Positions 17,909-27,250 of a DNA stretch of 64,000 nucleotides are shown piece by piece. The stretch covers positions 62,001 through 126,000 of the forward strand of contig NZ_JAESVP010000007.1 of NCBI RefSeq assembly GCF_016765795.1. The letters are read 5' to 3'. The DNA comes from Fuscibacter oryzae (GTDB taxonomy: Bacteria; Pseudomonadota; Alphaproteobacteria; Rhodobacterales; Rhodobacteraceae). The translations under genes and the position numbers were made by a program. How positions within the stretch are numbered: the first letter of the stretch is position 1; every line of letters starts with the position of its first letter. The notes below the pieces were generated by a model. The model was not told the origin of the DNA and ran no database searches. It worked only from the letters and a program-made list of their open reading frames with translations.

Positions 17909-19702
17909 TCAGCGAACCTTGACCGTGGTCAGTTCCTGACCATCGGGCGACATGACATGGGTGGAACAGGCAAGGCAGGGGTCAAAGCTGTGCAGGGTGC
18001 GCAGAATCTCGACCGGCTCCTCGGGGCGCTCCATCTTGGTGTCCATCAGGCTGGCCTCGAACGCGCCGATATTGCCCGCCGTGTCGCGCGGGCTGCCGTT
18101 CCAGGTGGTGGGCACCACGCATTGGTAATTCTCGATCCGGCCATCCTTGATCCGAATCCAGTGGCCCAGCGCGCCGCGCGGGGCCTCGGTCGCGCCCACG
18201 CCCTTGGCCTCTTTCGGCCAGGTTGACGGATCCCATTTCGCGACGTTGGCGGTGCTTTCGTCGCCGTTCTTGATGTTCTGCACCAGCTTGTCGAAGAAAT
18301 GCTTTTGCAGCCGCCCGCAATATTCCGATTCCAGCGCCCGCGCGGCGGTGCGGCCGAGGGTCGAGAATATCGCGTTCAGCGGCAGACCCATGGTGCCCAA
18401 CAGGCCATCGACCTGGTTCTTGATGTCCTCATGCCCCTTGGCATAGCCCACGACATAGCGAGCAAGGGGGCCGACCTCCATCGCGTGCCCTTTCCAGCGG
18501 GGGGCCTTGATCCAGCTATACTTCGCCGCCTCGTCCAGTTCCTGAATGTTGGTGCGGGTGCCCTTGGCGTTGGGGCCAAGCTCATACTTGGGGCTGGTTT
18601 CCCCATCCCAGGGGTGCAGGCCCTTGCCCGCCTCGGCATACTGATACCACGAATGGTCCACGAATTCCTGAATCTCATCCGGGTTGCGCATGTCCACGTC
18701 ATGCACTTCGTTCAGGTTGCCGTTGATGATCGCGCCGCGTGGCAGGTGCAGTTGCCCGGCGCTGAAGTCATTGGGGTTTTCGGGGATGTCACCGTAAGCC
18801 AGCACCGCCTGACCCGACAGCCCGCCACCATACAGCCAGTTCTTGTAGAACCCGCCAATGGCGATAACGTCCGGGATATAGACGTTGCGCATGAAGGCCA
18901 GACCCTGATCGATGATCGAGGAGACGTGGTTCAGACGCTCCATGTTGATCGCGCCGACAGCGCCGGTGGAATGCACGTTGATCGGACAGGGCACGCCGCC
19001 CACCAGCCAGTTCGGATGCGGGTTCTTGCCGCCAAAGATCGTGTGAATCTTCACGATCTCTTTTTGCAGGTCCAAGGCTTCAAGGTAATGCGTCGTCGCC
19101 ATCAGGTCGGCTTCGGGTGGCAACAGATAGGCTGGGTTGTCCCAATAGCCGTTCTTGAACAAGCCCAACTGGCCGCTTTCGACGAAAGCCTTCAGCCGGT
19201 TCTGCACATCGCGGAAATAGCCGGGGCTGGACAGCGGATGGCTGGGGCTGGCCATCTGCTGCAACTCGCTGGTGGCTTTAGGATCGGCGCGCAAGGCATT
19301 GATCGGGTTCACCCAATCCAGCGCGTGCAGGTGGTAGAAGTGAACCACATGGTCGTGGATTTGCAGGGCAAGCTGCATCAGGTTGCGGATCGAATTGGCA
19401 TTGTCGGGGATCATGATTCCCAAGGCATCCTCAACCGCGCGCACGCTTGTCAGCGCATGGGTGCCGGTGCAGACCCCGCAAATCCGCTCGGTAAAGGCCC
19501 AGGCATCGCGCGGGTCGCGGCCTTTCAGAATGACCTCCAGCCCCCGCCACATCGTGCCGGTGGACACCGCGTTGCGGATGATGCCCTGATCATCCACGTT
19601 CACTTCGCACCGCATATGGCCTTCGATCCGGGTGACCGGATCGACCACGATGCGCTTGCCCGAGTTATCAAGGGTAAAGCCGTTCGGCGTTGTGATCCCC
19701 AT
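17909..19702 (-). CDS. hupL: HupL, uptake NiFe hydrogenase large subunit
   Basis: A 597-residue large subunit that binds the NiFe(CN)2CO centre. N-terminal ligands are in [12 protein letters not shown] near residue 73 and C-terminal ligands in DPCLACSTH near 575; [10 protein letters not shown] near 26 is also conserved. After the last His there are 15 residues (from VMSPDG) that HupD should remove. The protein is exported with HupS by the Tat system as a folded pair. The start lies three bases after the hupS stop. Confidence 0.98.
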   Translation of the reverse strand: MGITTPNGFTLDNSGKRIVVDPVTRIEGHMRCEVNVDDQGIIRNAVSTGTMWRGLEVILKGRDPRDAWAFTERICGVCTGTHALTSVRAVEDALGIMIPDNANSIRNLMQLALQIHDHVVHFYHLHALDWVNPINALRADPKATSELQQMASPSHPLSSPGYFRDVQNRLKAFVESGQLGLFKNGYWDNPAYLLPPEADLMATTHYLEALDLQKEIVKIHTIFGGKNPHPNWLVGGVPCPINVHSTGAVGAINMERLNHVSSIIDQGLAFMRNVYIPDVIAIGGFYKNWLYGGGLSGQAVLAYGDIPENPNDFSAGQLHLPRGAIINGNLNEVHDVDMRNPDEIQEFVDHSWYQYAEAGKGLHPWDGETSPKYELGPNAKGTRTNIQELDEAAKYSWIKAPRWKGHAMEVGPLARYVVGYAKGHEDIKNQVDGLLGTMGLPLNAIFSTLGRTAARALESEYCGRLQKHFFDKLVQNIKNGDESTANVAKWDPSTWPKEAKGVGATEAPRGALGHWIRIKDGRIENYQCVVPTTWNGSPRDTAGNIGAFEASLMDTKMERPEEPVEILRTLHSFDPCLACSTHVMSPDGQELTTVKVR

Positions 19703-19705
19703 GGC

Positions 19706-20791
19706 TTAACCCTCTACCTTGTCTTGCGTTTTCTTCTGCGCGCGTTTCAGCGCCGACACCGCGGCATGGGCCACAACGGCCCCACCGACGACGCCTGCGG
19801 TTGTCATGCCCACCGTGTCGGCATTCGCCTCGACCCCGAATTGCTTGATGTTGGTCAGCCGGTCATAGAACGACCCCTGATCCCAGAACCCATCCTCGGA
19901 ACAGCCGATACAGCCATGGCCCGACTGGATCGGAAAGCTGGTGCCTTCGTTCCAGCGCACGGTCGAGCAGGCGTTGTAGGTGGTCGGCCCCTTGCAGCCC
20001 ATCTTGTAAAGGCAATAGCCTTTGCGGGCGTTCTCATCGTCCCAATGTTCAACGAACTGGCCTGCATCGAAATGCGGGCGGCGATAGCATTTGTCGTGGA
20101 TGCGCTGACCATAGAACATCGCCGGGCGGCCCTGACGGTCCAGCTCGGGCAGGCGGTCAAAGGTCAGCATATAGGTGATGACGCCGGTCATCACCTCGGC
20201 AATCGGCGGGCAGCCAGGCACCTTGATGATCGGCTTGTCGGTGATGACCTTGTGCACCGGCGTCGCGCGGGTAGGGTTCGGCGCGGCGGCCTGCACGCAG
20301 CCATAGCTGGCACAGGCGCCCCAGGAAATGATCGCCTTGGCATGTTCGGCGGCCATCTTGAGCTGTTCGACAAAGGGCTTGCCGCCGATGATGCAGAACA
20401 TCCCGTCTTCATTCAGCGGCGGGTTGCCTTCGACGGCCAGAATGTAGTTGCCCTTGTATTTCTCGATCGTGTCCAACAGGGCGGCTTCGGCCTGATGCCC
20501 GGCGGCGGCCATCAGCGTGTCGTCATAATCAAGGCTGATCATCGACAGCACCACATCCTTGGCCAGGGGGTGCGCGGCGCGGATGAAACTTTCCGAACAG
20601 CAGGTACATTCAAGGCCGTGAACCCAAATTACCGGGGTGCGGGGCTTGGTCTCCATCGCATGCGCGATCTTGGGCACGAAGGCCGGGCCAAGGCCAAGGG
20701 CACTGGCGGTCAATGAGCAGTATTTCATGAAACTGCGCCGGGTGATCCCCTGACGGCGCATGACCTCATAGAAGGTTTCGATGCGGGACAT
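19706..20791 (-). CDS. hupS: HupS, uptake NiFe hydrogenase small subunit, oxygen-tolerant type
   Basis: A 361-residue small subunit with a Tat signal (RRSFMK at residues 18-23, cut predicted after AHA near 45). It carries three Fe-S clusters. In precursor numbering Cys62, Cys65, Cys160 and Cys194 are the usual proximal ligands, and the extra Cys64 and Cys165 are the two additional cysteines that mark the [4Fe-3S] cluster of oxygen-tolerant membrane-bound hydrogenases. Medial and distal ligands are in CYRRPHF, CLYKMGC and [12 protein letters not shown]-terminal hydrophobic helix near 322-345 anchors it. First gene of hupSLEC; HupR is the expected activator. Confidence 0.97.
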   Translation of the reverse strand: MSRIETFYEVMRRQGITRRSFMKYCSLTASALGLGPAFVPKIAHAMETKPRTPVIWVHGLECTCCSESFIRAAHPLAKDVVLSMISLDYDDTLMAAAGHQAEAALLDTIEKYKGNYILAVEGNPPLNEDGMFCIIGGKPFVEQLKMAAEHAKAIISWGACASYGCVQAAAPNPTRATPVHKVITDKPIIKVPGCPPIAEVMTGVITYMLTFDRLPELDRQGRPAMFYGQRIHDKCYRRPHFDAGQFVEHWDDENARKGYCLYKMGCKGPTTYNACSTVRWNEGTSFPIQSGHGCIGCSEDGFWDQGSFYDRLTNIKQFGVEANADTVGMTTAGVVGGAVVAHAAVSALKRAQKKTQDKVEG

Positions 20792-20993
20792 GGCTCCTCC
20801 GCTTTGACCCGTTTGGCCCGAGAATTCCGGGCAGTGCCCAAGTTTGCAGCAGGTCAGGCGGATGGTATGCGGTGGAATTCAGCGGCGGTCAGTATTTCGG
20901 AAATGCGTTATATGTCAGATAATTGTCTGTCATTCTTGCGAGATTCCATTGCAGGGTTCCGCAAAGCCCCTGACCAGTCTTGCGCGGCGTCGG
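20792..20993 (-). promoter_or_regulatory. hupS promoter region with imperfect dyad
   Basis: This 202-base gap between hypF and hupS should hold the HupR-dependent promoter. An imperfect dyad TGTCAGA-N6-TCTGTCA lies at 20913-20932 and includes TTGTCTGTCAT, one base from the TTG-N5-CAA pattern reported for HupR. On the - strand TATAAC at 20907-20912 could be a -10 element with a poor upstream ATGACA (15-base spacing), as expected for an activator-dependent promoter. Positions are seen; the roles are inferred. Confidence 0.45.
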
Positions 20994-23204
20994 TCAGACG
21001 CTTTCCATCTGCGCCAGCGCGATGACAGCCTGCCCCAGCGCAAGGCCCCCGTCATTCGCGGGCACCTCGCGGTGGGTCAGCATGGGCACCCCCTCCAGCG
21101 CGGCCAGAGTCGCTGTCAGCAGCCGCGCGTTCTGGAAACACCCCCCCGACAGGGCCACGGCCTGCGCCTGGCCACCTTCCACCAGCGCCCGCACCTCGGC
21201 AGCGAAGGCCTGCGCCAGTCCGTCGTGGAAGCGAGCGGAGATCATGGCGGTTGACACGCTATCGGATAGGTCTTGCACAATCGTACGAAACATCGGCGCA
21301 GGGTCCAGCCCCGGTCCGAAGGCATACCCCGGCCCCGGCGGGCCCGCCAAAGCCTCCAGCCGCATCGCGGCTTCGCCCTCATAGCTTTGTGCGTCAGGCA
21401 CGATCCCCAGCAGCGCCGCCACCGCATCGAACAACCGCCCCGCGCTGGAGGATAAGGGCGCATTGATCCCCCGCGCCATGGCGGTGCGCAGGGTCTCGCG
21501 CGGTTGGTCAGGGAACAGCCGGTCCGCCACCTCGGAAAGCCCCGCCTGATCCAGCCGCGCCAAGGCGTTGCGCCACGGCTGGCGGCTGGCCATGTCACCC
21601 CCCGGCAAAGGTGCGGGCTTCAGATAAGAGACGCGGCGAAACCCTTTGTAATCGCCAAGTAAAACCTCACCACCCCAGATCGTGCCATCCGCACCAAGCC
21701 CCAACCCGTCCAGCACGATCCCCGCCACCGGTCCACCATCCAAGGGCCACAGGTTCTCGGCCAGACAGGCGGCCAGATGGGCTTGGTGGTGCTGCACCCG
21801 GATCAGTGGCAGGCCCATGCCCTCGGCCTCGCGGGTGGCGCGATAGCCGGGGTGCAGGTCGCAGGCGACGGTCTGCGGGTGGTGGTCGAATAGCGCGGTG
21901 CAATCGGCGATGGCCTTGGTGAATTCCTCGGCACACAAAGCGTCATCCAGATCGCCCAGATGGTGCGACAGCATCGCCTGCCCGTTCTTGACCAGACAAA
22001 TCGCTCCCTTCATCTGCCCGCCCAAGGCCAGCACCTGTGCGCCCGAAAACCCCGGCGGCAGCGGCAGTGTGCCCGGCACCCGCCCCCGCGCCCGGCGCAG
22101 CACCATGCGGGGGTGGGCGCGCTCTACCCCGTCATCCAGCCGCCGCGCGATGTCGCGGTCGTGCATCAGGAAGCCGTCGGCAAAGGCGGCCAGCTTTTCC
22201 CGCGCCTCGTCATTCCCGATCACCTGCGGCTCTCCCGAAAGGTTGCCCGATGTCATCACCAGAACCCCGCCAAACCTCGCCAGCAGCAGGTGATGCAGCG
22301 GTGTATAGGGCAGCATCACGCCCAGTTGCGCCATTCCGGGGGCCACCGTTTCGGGCAGCGCCCCACGCGACGCGACAAGAACCACAGGGGCCGCAGGGTC
22401 GCGCAAAAGTGCCCGATCCACGGTCCCCAAAACGGCCACCTCGGCCAAGTCCGCCTCAATCCCCATCAGCGCAAAGGGTTTTGAGGTCCGCCGCTTGCGA
22501 GTGCGCAGCACCGCAACCGCCTGCCCGTTGCGCGCGTCACAAGCCAGATGAAATCCGCCCAACCCCTTGATCGCAAGGATACTCCCACGCCGCAGTGCCT
22601 GTGCTGCCAAGGCAATCGCATCTCCCGCCACCTCTTGCCCTGCGATCTCATACCACAGCCTTGGCCCACAATCGGGGCAGGCAATGGGCTGGGCATGAAA
22701 CCGGCGGTCGGCAGGGTTTTCATAGTCCGCCCGACAAGCTGGGCACATCGGAAACGCCGCCATCGTCGTCTTTGCACGATCATACGGCAGCCCGTTCAGA
22801 ATAGTGAAACGCGGCCCGCAATGCGTGCAGTTGGTGAAGGCATAGCCCTGCCTTCGCCCGGGTTCGAAAACCTCGTCCCGGCAGGCATCGCAGGTGGCGG
22901 CGTCGGGGGTAACACGGGTTTCTGCGCCCACGCCTTGCGATGGCGCAATCACAAATGCCACGGGCGCGGTGTAAACGGCCCAATCCGACACCTCCACCGC
23001 ATCCACGCGTGCCAGCTTTGGCGCGCGTGCCGAAATCGCCGCGACAAACTCATCGACCTGCGGACCCAGCGCATGTATCAGCACCCCTTCGGGATCATTC
23101 AGCACCTTTCCCGTCAGGCCGAACTCTTGAGCCAATTGCCAGACAAAGGGGCGGAACCCCACCCCCTGCACCTGCCCCCTGACCCTAATTCTGATGCCGT
23201 TCAT
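20994..23204 (-). CDS. hypF: HypF, carbamoyltransferase of hydrogenase maturation
   Basis: A 736-residue protein that turns carbamoyl phosphate into the thiocarbamate on HypE. Domains in order: acylphosphatase (residues 1-90, RVRGQVQGVGFRPF), paired zinc fingers (CDAC, CTHC, CPAC, CPDC, about 105-185), YrdC-like domain (about 200-380), and a Kae1-like carbamoyltransferase with the metal-site HHQAH near 475. The start MNGIRIRV is fixed by the acylphosphatase motif; the longer frame overlaps the end of hupV out of phase and is not used. It is followed by the hupS promoter. Confidence 0.96.
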   Translation of the reverse strand: MNGIRIRVRGQVQGVGFRPFVWQLAQEFGLTGKVLNDPEGVLIHALGPQVDEFVAAISARAPKLARVDAVEVSDWAVYTAPVAFVIAPSQGVGAETRVTPDAATCDACRDEVFEPGRRQGYAFTNCTHCGPRFTILNGLPYDRAKTTMAAFPMCPACRADYENPADRRFHAQPIACPDCGPRLWYEIAGQEVAGDAIALAAQALRRGSILAIKGLGGFHLACDARNGQAVAVLRTRKRRTSKPFALMGIEADLAEVAVLGTVDRALLRDPAAPVVLVASRGALPETVAPGMAQLGVMLPYTPLHHLLLARFGGVLVMTSGNLSGEPQVIGNDEAREKLAAFADGFLMHDRDIARRLDDGVERAHPRMVLRRARGRVPGTLPLPPGFSGAQVLALGGQMKGAICLVKNGQAMLSHHLGDLDDALCAEEFTKAIADCTALFDHHPQTVACDLHPGYRATREAEGMGLPLIRVQHHQAHLAACLAENLWPLDGGPVAGIVLDGLGLGADGTIWGGEVLLGDYKGFRRVSYLKPAPLPGGDMASRQPWRNALARLDQAGLSEVADRLFPDQPRETLRTAMARGINAPLSSSAGRLFDAVAALLGIVPDAQSYEGEAAMRLEALAGPPGPGYAFGPGLDPAPMFRTIVQDLSDSVSTAMISARFHDGLAQAFAAEVRALVEGGQAQAVALSGGCFQNARLLTATLAALEGVPMLTHREVPANDGGLALGQAVIALAQMESV

Positions 23205-23262
23205 CGCTTTCACATCGGTCCAAACATCTTGGCGGAGGCCGCAGGCAAGGGGCAGCGCGCCC

Positions 23263-24684
23263 CTAATGCACGGTGCAAACCATGCAGGGGTCGAAACTGC
23301 GCACGACATGCTGCACCGCCAGTGTTGCCCCGTCTTCGGCAGGCACCCCGACCAGAGCCGTTTCCAGCGGCCCCGGCACGCCCGCCGCGTCGCGGGGAGA
23401 AAAGTTCCACGTCGTCGGCGCGATGATCTGATAGCCGGCGATTTTGCCGCTCTCGATCCGCAGCCAATGGCCAAGCGCACCGCGCGCCGCCTCGACCAGC
23501 CCTTCGCCCGTGCCGTCGCGGGGCATCACACCCTGCGCCATGAACCGCGCGCCGGGTGTGATGCCCGCAACCAGCCGCTCCATCACCTCTTGGGTGCGCG
23601 CGATTTCCAGCAGACGGCCTGCAACCCGCGCCAGCACGCCGCCCTCCTGTGCCAGAGACCGGGCAAGGGGGTGGCCATCCACCACCTGCCGGGCAATCGC
23701 CCCAACCTCGACCGGCTGGCCACCCAGACGCGGGGCCTTGCACCAGCTATAGGCGGTGTCGCGCATATCCTCGTCGGGTTCGGTGCGGCCCTGGGCGGGG
23801 TGGGTGGTGGGGCCAAGCATCCAGGCGTGGGACAGATCTTCGGTGATCGCGGCGGTCTGCAGCGGGCCGGGGCTGCCATCCCAAAGGCCGCGGGCAAAGA
23901 TCGGCCCGGTTTCAATCGGATAGGCGCCGAACGACATATAGCGCCCCGCGCCTTTTCCAAGGCTGGCAAGCCCCAGATCGGCGGCAATTTCAAGGAATAA
24001 CCCCACCTCGCCCCGGCCCCAGCGCATCAGGGCATGGCTATCAGGCATGGCAGAAAATTCCTCCAGCGACCCGCCGAACAGGCTGTCTTCCAGCCAGCGG
24101 CGAAAAGCGCGCAAGGTCGCCTGCAACCGCAGCTTTTCCCGCAGCCCCGGCGCGCGGGTGACGCCGCCGGGCTGAATGGCCAGCGTATGCGGCCATTTCC
24201 CGGCCAGCAGGCCCATGACATGCAGCAGTTCCGCCCGCGCTGTGATGGCCCCGCGCATCGCACTGCCCTCAAGCGCGGTAAACCGGGCAATCGCGCGGGT
24301 GTGCCACGCGCGACCCGCATAATCCGGCCTTGCGAAATCGGGCATGAAGAACAGGTGGAAATGGGTCAGATGGTCGGCCACATTTTCAACCGCATGGATC
24401 AGCGCCGCCATCGCCGCCCCGTCAGGCGTGGGCTGCAAGCCCATCGCCGAACCCAGCGCCCGCGCCGCTGCCGCCGACTGGCTGATCGAGCAGATGCCGC
24501 AGATGCGCGGCGTGATGGTCAGCGCATCGCGCGGGTCGCGCCCTTCCAGCATCCGCTCAAACCCCCGATAGAGGGTAGAGTTCACCCGCGCCGCCGCCAC
24601 ATGGCCATCGGCCAGATCCAGCGTCACCTCCAGATCGCCCTCAACCCGGTTGAACGGGCCGACGACCAGCCGAGCGCCACTCAT
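23263..24684 (-). CDS. hupV: HupV, H2-sensing hydrogenase large subunit
   Basis: A 473-residue large subunit of the regulatory (sensory) hydrogenase. It has RICGICSISQ near residue 59 and ends exactly at DPCMVCTVH, with no tail to be cleaved, which is the mark of regulatory hydrogenases; it therefore matures without HupD. With HupU it senses H2 in the cytoplasm and controls the kinase HupT. The start overlaps the hupU stop (ATGA). Confidence 0.96.
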   Translation of the reverse strand: MSGARLVVGPFNRVEGDLEVTLDLADGHVAAARVNSTLYRGFERMLEGRDPRDALTITPRICGICSISQSAAAARALGSAMGLQPTPDGAAMAALIHAVENVADHLTHFHLFFMPDFARPDYAGRAWHTRAIARFTALEGSAMRGAITARAELLHVMGLLAGKWPHTLAIQPGGVTRAPGLREKLRLQATLRAFRRWLEDSLFGGSLEEFSAMPDSHALMRWGRGEVGLFLEIAADLGLASLGKGAGRYMSFGAYPIETGPIFARGLWDGSPGPLQTAAITEDLSHAWMLGPTTHPAQGRTEPDEDMRDTAYSWCKAPRLGGQPVEVGAIARQVVDGHPLARSLAQEGGVLARVAGRLLEIARTQEVMERLVAGITPGARFMAQGVMPRDGTGEGLVEAARGALGHWLRIESGKIAGYQIIAPTTWNFSPRDAAGVPGPLETALVGVPAEDGATLAVQHVVRSFDPCMVCTVH

Positions 24685-25667
24685 TTCGGCTTCCGCAGGG
24701 TGGGGGGCACGACGATATGGTCGGCCACGGCATTGCGGCCCAAACGGTCGGGCGTGGCGGCTTTGGAAAGCGAGGCAAGAGCCATGAACCATGCTTTCGG
24801 CATGTCGGTCGGCAGACCAACGGGGATGCCCGCGATCTTTGGCGTTTCGGTAAAGGCGTGGCGCGGGTCTTCAAACTCTGGCGCGGTGCAGTTGATGCAA
24901 GGATAGCCGCCCTTGGTGCAGCTTCCCTCGCCATTCCAAGGCCTTGTGTTGCAGTCGCCCACGGCTTGGGTGCCGATGCAGCCCAGATTTTCCATCATGC
25001 AGCCCATCTGCGACAGCTCGCGGGCCGAAGCCTTGTATTCATAGAACTCATTCTTCGGGCAGCCGTGATGCACCAGATGGTCGGCGTAGAACCGGGGCCG
25101 CTGATAGCCGTCCAGCGGCAGCACCTCTCCCGCCGCCAGCATCATCAGGGTTTCGGTGACCCAGCCGGGATGGGTGGGACAGCCCGCGACATTGATCACC
25201 GGCAGGCCCCCTTTGGCGCGCCAACCAGCAGGCAGCAGCCCGCCCGGATGGGTGCCGTCATACTGCAACCCGACCGCGTCCGAGGGGTTCCCGCCCGCCG
25301 CCGTCACCCCGCCAAAGGCTGCGCAACTGCCCACCGCGACGACATGGGTGGCAAGGGGCGCCAGCGAGGCGACCCAATCCATCAGGCTGCGGCCCGTACC
25401 CGACAGCATCTGATACCGCCCGGTGCCCTTTGGCCCGCGTGCAATCGCGCCCTCGACGCAGAGGATATCGAGGTGGGTTTCCCCCCGCTCGATCCGCTCC
25501 AGCAGGCTGCGCGCCTCGGCCCCGGTTTCAACCGACAGGGCAGGGTGCCACAGCAGGCGAATGCCCGCATCGGCCAAAAGGTCGGGCAGGCCGGGGTTTT
25601 CGGCGCACAAAAGCGACATGGTGCAGCCGCCGCAGCCCGAGGTTTGCAGCCAGAGCATCGTGGTCAT
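24681..25667 (-). CDS. hupU: HupU, H2-sensing hydrogenase small subunit
   Basis: A 328-residue small subunit with no Tat signal, starting directly with MLWLQTSGCGGCTMS, so it stays in the cytoplasm. The proximal-cluster region has the ordinary four cysteines (SGCGGC and SCAAFGG), unlike HupS with six. Further cluster ligands are in HHGCPKNEFYEYK, GCMMENLGCIGTQAVGDC and CTKGGYPCINC. It pairs with HupV and overlaps hupT by four bases. Confidence 0.96.
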   Translation of the reverse strand: MTTMLWLQTSGCGGCTMSLLCAENPGLPDLLADAGIRLLWHPALSVETGAEARSLLERIERGETHLDILCVEGAIARGPKGTGRYQMLSGTGRSLMDWVASLAPLATHVVAVGSCAAFGGVTAAGGNPSDAVGLQYDGTHPGGLLPAGWRAKGGLPVINVAGCPTHPGWVTETLMMLAAGEVLPLDGYQRPRFYADHLVHHGCPKNEFYEYKASARELSQMGCMMENLGCIGTQAVGDCNTRPWNGEGSCTKGGYPCINCTAPEFEDPRHAFTETPKIAGIPVGLPTDMPKAWFMALASLSKAATPDRLGRNAVADHIVVPPTLRKPK

Positions 25668-26983
25668 ATCGGCCCCCCCGGCAGATCAAGGCGGAAGGTG
25701 GCGCCCTCTTGCGCCTCGGCCAAGGTCAGCCGCCCGCCGTGTTCCTCGGCGATCTTGTGGCTGATCGACAGGCCAAGGCCGGTGCCGCGCCCAACAGGTT
25801 TGGTGGTGAAGAACGGATCGAAAATGGTGGCGGCAAGGTCGGGGGGCACGCCCGGCCCGTTGTCGGCGACGGTCAGGGTGGCGCGGTCGCCCTCGGCCCG
25901 CGCAGTCAGGGTGACGGCGGCACCCGGCTGGCCCTCCATTGCGTCAATCGCGTTCTGCACCAGGTTCATCACGATCTGCTGGACATGACCGGGGCGGCCA
26001 AAGGCGGGCAGGGTAGCCGCACCGGCAAAGGCCAGCGTCACGGGCTGCTTCATCCCCCGCAGCACCCAATTCGCCGCCACGCGGGCGGTTTCCACCAGAT
26101 CGAACACCACCCTTTCGCCCGATCCGTCCGACGACAGCCGCCGCAAATCCTCGACGATATCGCGCACCCGTTCGGCCCCGTCGCGGGCGCCTTCGATGGC
26201 TTGCCGCAGGTTCGCCACCTCTCGGTCAAGGCGCAGGCTGTGGCGCAAGGCAACAAGGTCTTCGCGGCTGGCCCCGTCCTGCACATGCTGGAAATAGGTC
26301 TCGAACTTGCCGGCATAGCGTTCCAGCGCATGGGCATTGGCATAGACAAAGCTGATCGGGTTGTTCAGCTCATGCGCGACACCGGCCAGCAACCGGCCAA
26401 GGGCGGCCAGTTTTTCGTTCCGCACAAGTTGCGCCTGCGCGGCCTTTAGCGCGTCATGGCTGGCCGACAGTTCGGCATAGGCGCGGCGCAACTCGCCCAC
26501 CGGGCGGCCGGTCAGCACATAGCCCGCCGCGCGGCCCCGGTCATCCAGCCGGGGTGCCACCGACAGTTCCAGCGGGCTGGGGCCGTCGGGGGTCATCAGC
26601 CCCGCCTCCAGCGCCACGGGGCGGCGGGCGTCGCGGGCGCGGGACAGGGCGGCGGTCAGGGCCGGGTGATCGGCGGAGTCGATCAGTGCGGTCAGGTCGG
26701 TGCCCTCCAATGCGCCGGGAGAAAGACCGCTGCGCGCGGCCAGCGAGGCCGAGGCCTGCTCGACCCGGCCCGCACGCGACACCACGATCAGCACGTCGCT
26801 GACCGAGCCGAGGATGGCAGTCAGGAAGGCCCGCATCCCTTCCAGTTCGGTGTTCTGCCGCTCTAACTGTTCCTGATGGCCCAGCAGGTCGGCATAGGTG
26901 CGGTCCATCGCCGACAGCACATCCATCCAGGCGTCGTCGGTGAACGGCGCGGGTGGGGGGGCTGGCGGGTGGGCGGTGGGCAT
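25664..26983 (-). CDS. hupT: HupT, hydrogenase sensor histidine kinase
   Basis: A 439-residue soluble kinase without membrane helices. A PAS domain lies about residues 48-165, then a dimerisation/phosphoacceptor domain with His204 (GVAHELNNPI), then the ATPase domain with N-box NLVQNAIDAM, DNGPGVP, FDPFFTTKPVGRGTGLGLSI. In R. capsulatus HupT phosphorylates HupR and, when no H2 is sensed by HupUV, shuts off hupSL. The start MPTAHPPAP is chosen because upstream residues look non-coding. First gene of the - strand hup locus. Confidence 0.95.
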   Translation of the reverse strand: MPTAHPPAPPPAPFTDDAWMDVLSAMDRTYADLLGHQEQLERQNTELEGMRAFLTAILGSVSDVLIVVSRAGRVEQASASLAARSGLSPGALEGTDLTALIDSADHPALTAALSRARDARRPVALEAGLMTPDGPSPLELSVAPRLDDRGRAAGYVLTGRPVGELRRAYAELSASHDALKAAQAQLVRNEKLAALGRLLAGVAHELNNPISFVYANAHALERYAGKFETYFQHVQDGASREDLVALRHSLRLDREVANLRQAIEGARDGAERVRDIVEDLRRLSSDGSGERVVFDLVETARVAANWVLRGMKQPVTLAFAGAATLPAFGRPGHVQQIVMNLVQNAIDAMEGQPGAAVTLTARAEGDRATLTVADNGPGVPPDLAATIFDPFFTTKPVGRGTGLGLSISHKIAEEHGGRLTLAEAQEGATFRLDLPGGPI

Positions 26984-27086
26984 GGCGGCTCCTTCACCGC
27001 GAAGGATAGGGGCGGGGGCGGGGTGGGGCAAGGGCGGTGACGGCGGAAGCTTGGCGCAGAATTTCGGCCACATGCCGGAATTCTGC

Positions 27087-27114
27087 TGCGTCCGCCCCCC
27101 GGGCGGCGGACGCA
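27087..27114. other. Strong hairpin between hupT and the flavoenzyme gene
   Basis: TGCGTCCGCC pairs perfectly with GGCGGACGCA around an 8-base loop, within the 267-base gap 26984-27250. No T-run follows on either strand, so it is at best a rho-dependent or processing signal after the gene ending at 27251. The rest of the gap contains nothing I recognise and should include the hupT promoter. Confidence 0.5.
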
Positions 27115-27250
27115 TTCGCGCCCACCGGGGCGGCCACATCAGAATTTGATGCGCTTGCGTAGGTTGATACCCCCTTGCCCTGCGGCTTTCGCCTTTGGGC
27201 AACAGCGCGGGCGTCTTGCCACTGGCAAGCCGCCTGGTCGAGCCGGGCGT

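Noticed and set aside
18299-20716. Very long + strand frame (805 codons) opposite hupS and hupL
   Set aside because: A shadow of GC-rich coding on the other strand; hupS and hupL are unambiguous and the antisense product has no recognisable domain.
24681-26983. HupU/HupV as a second energy-conserving hydrogenase
   Set aside because: No Tat signal on HupU, no cleavable tail on HupV and direct linkage to the kinase HupT identify the regulatory hydrogenase.
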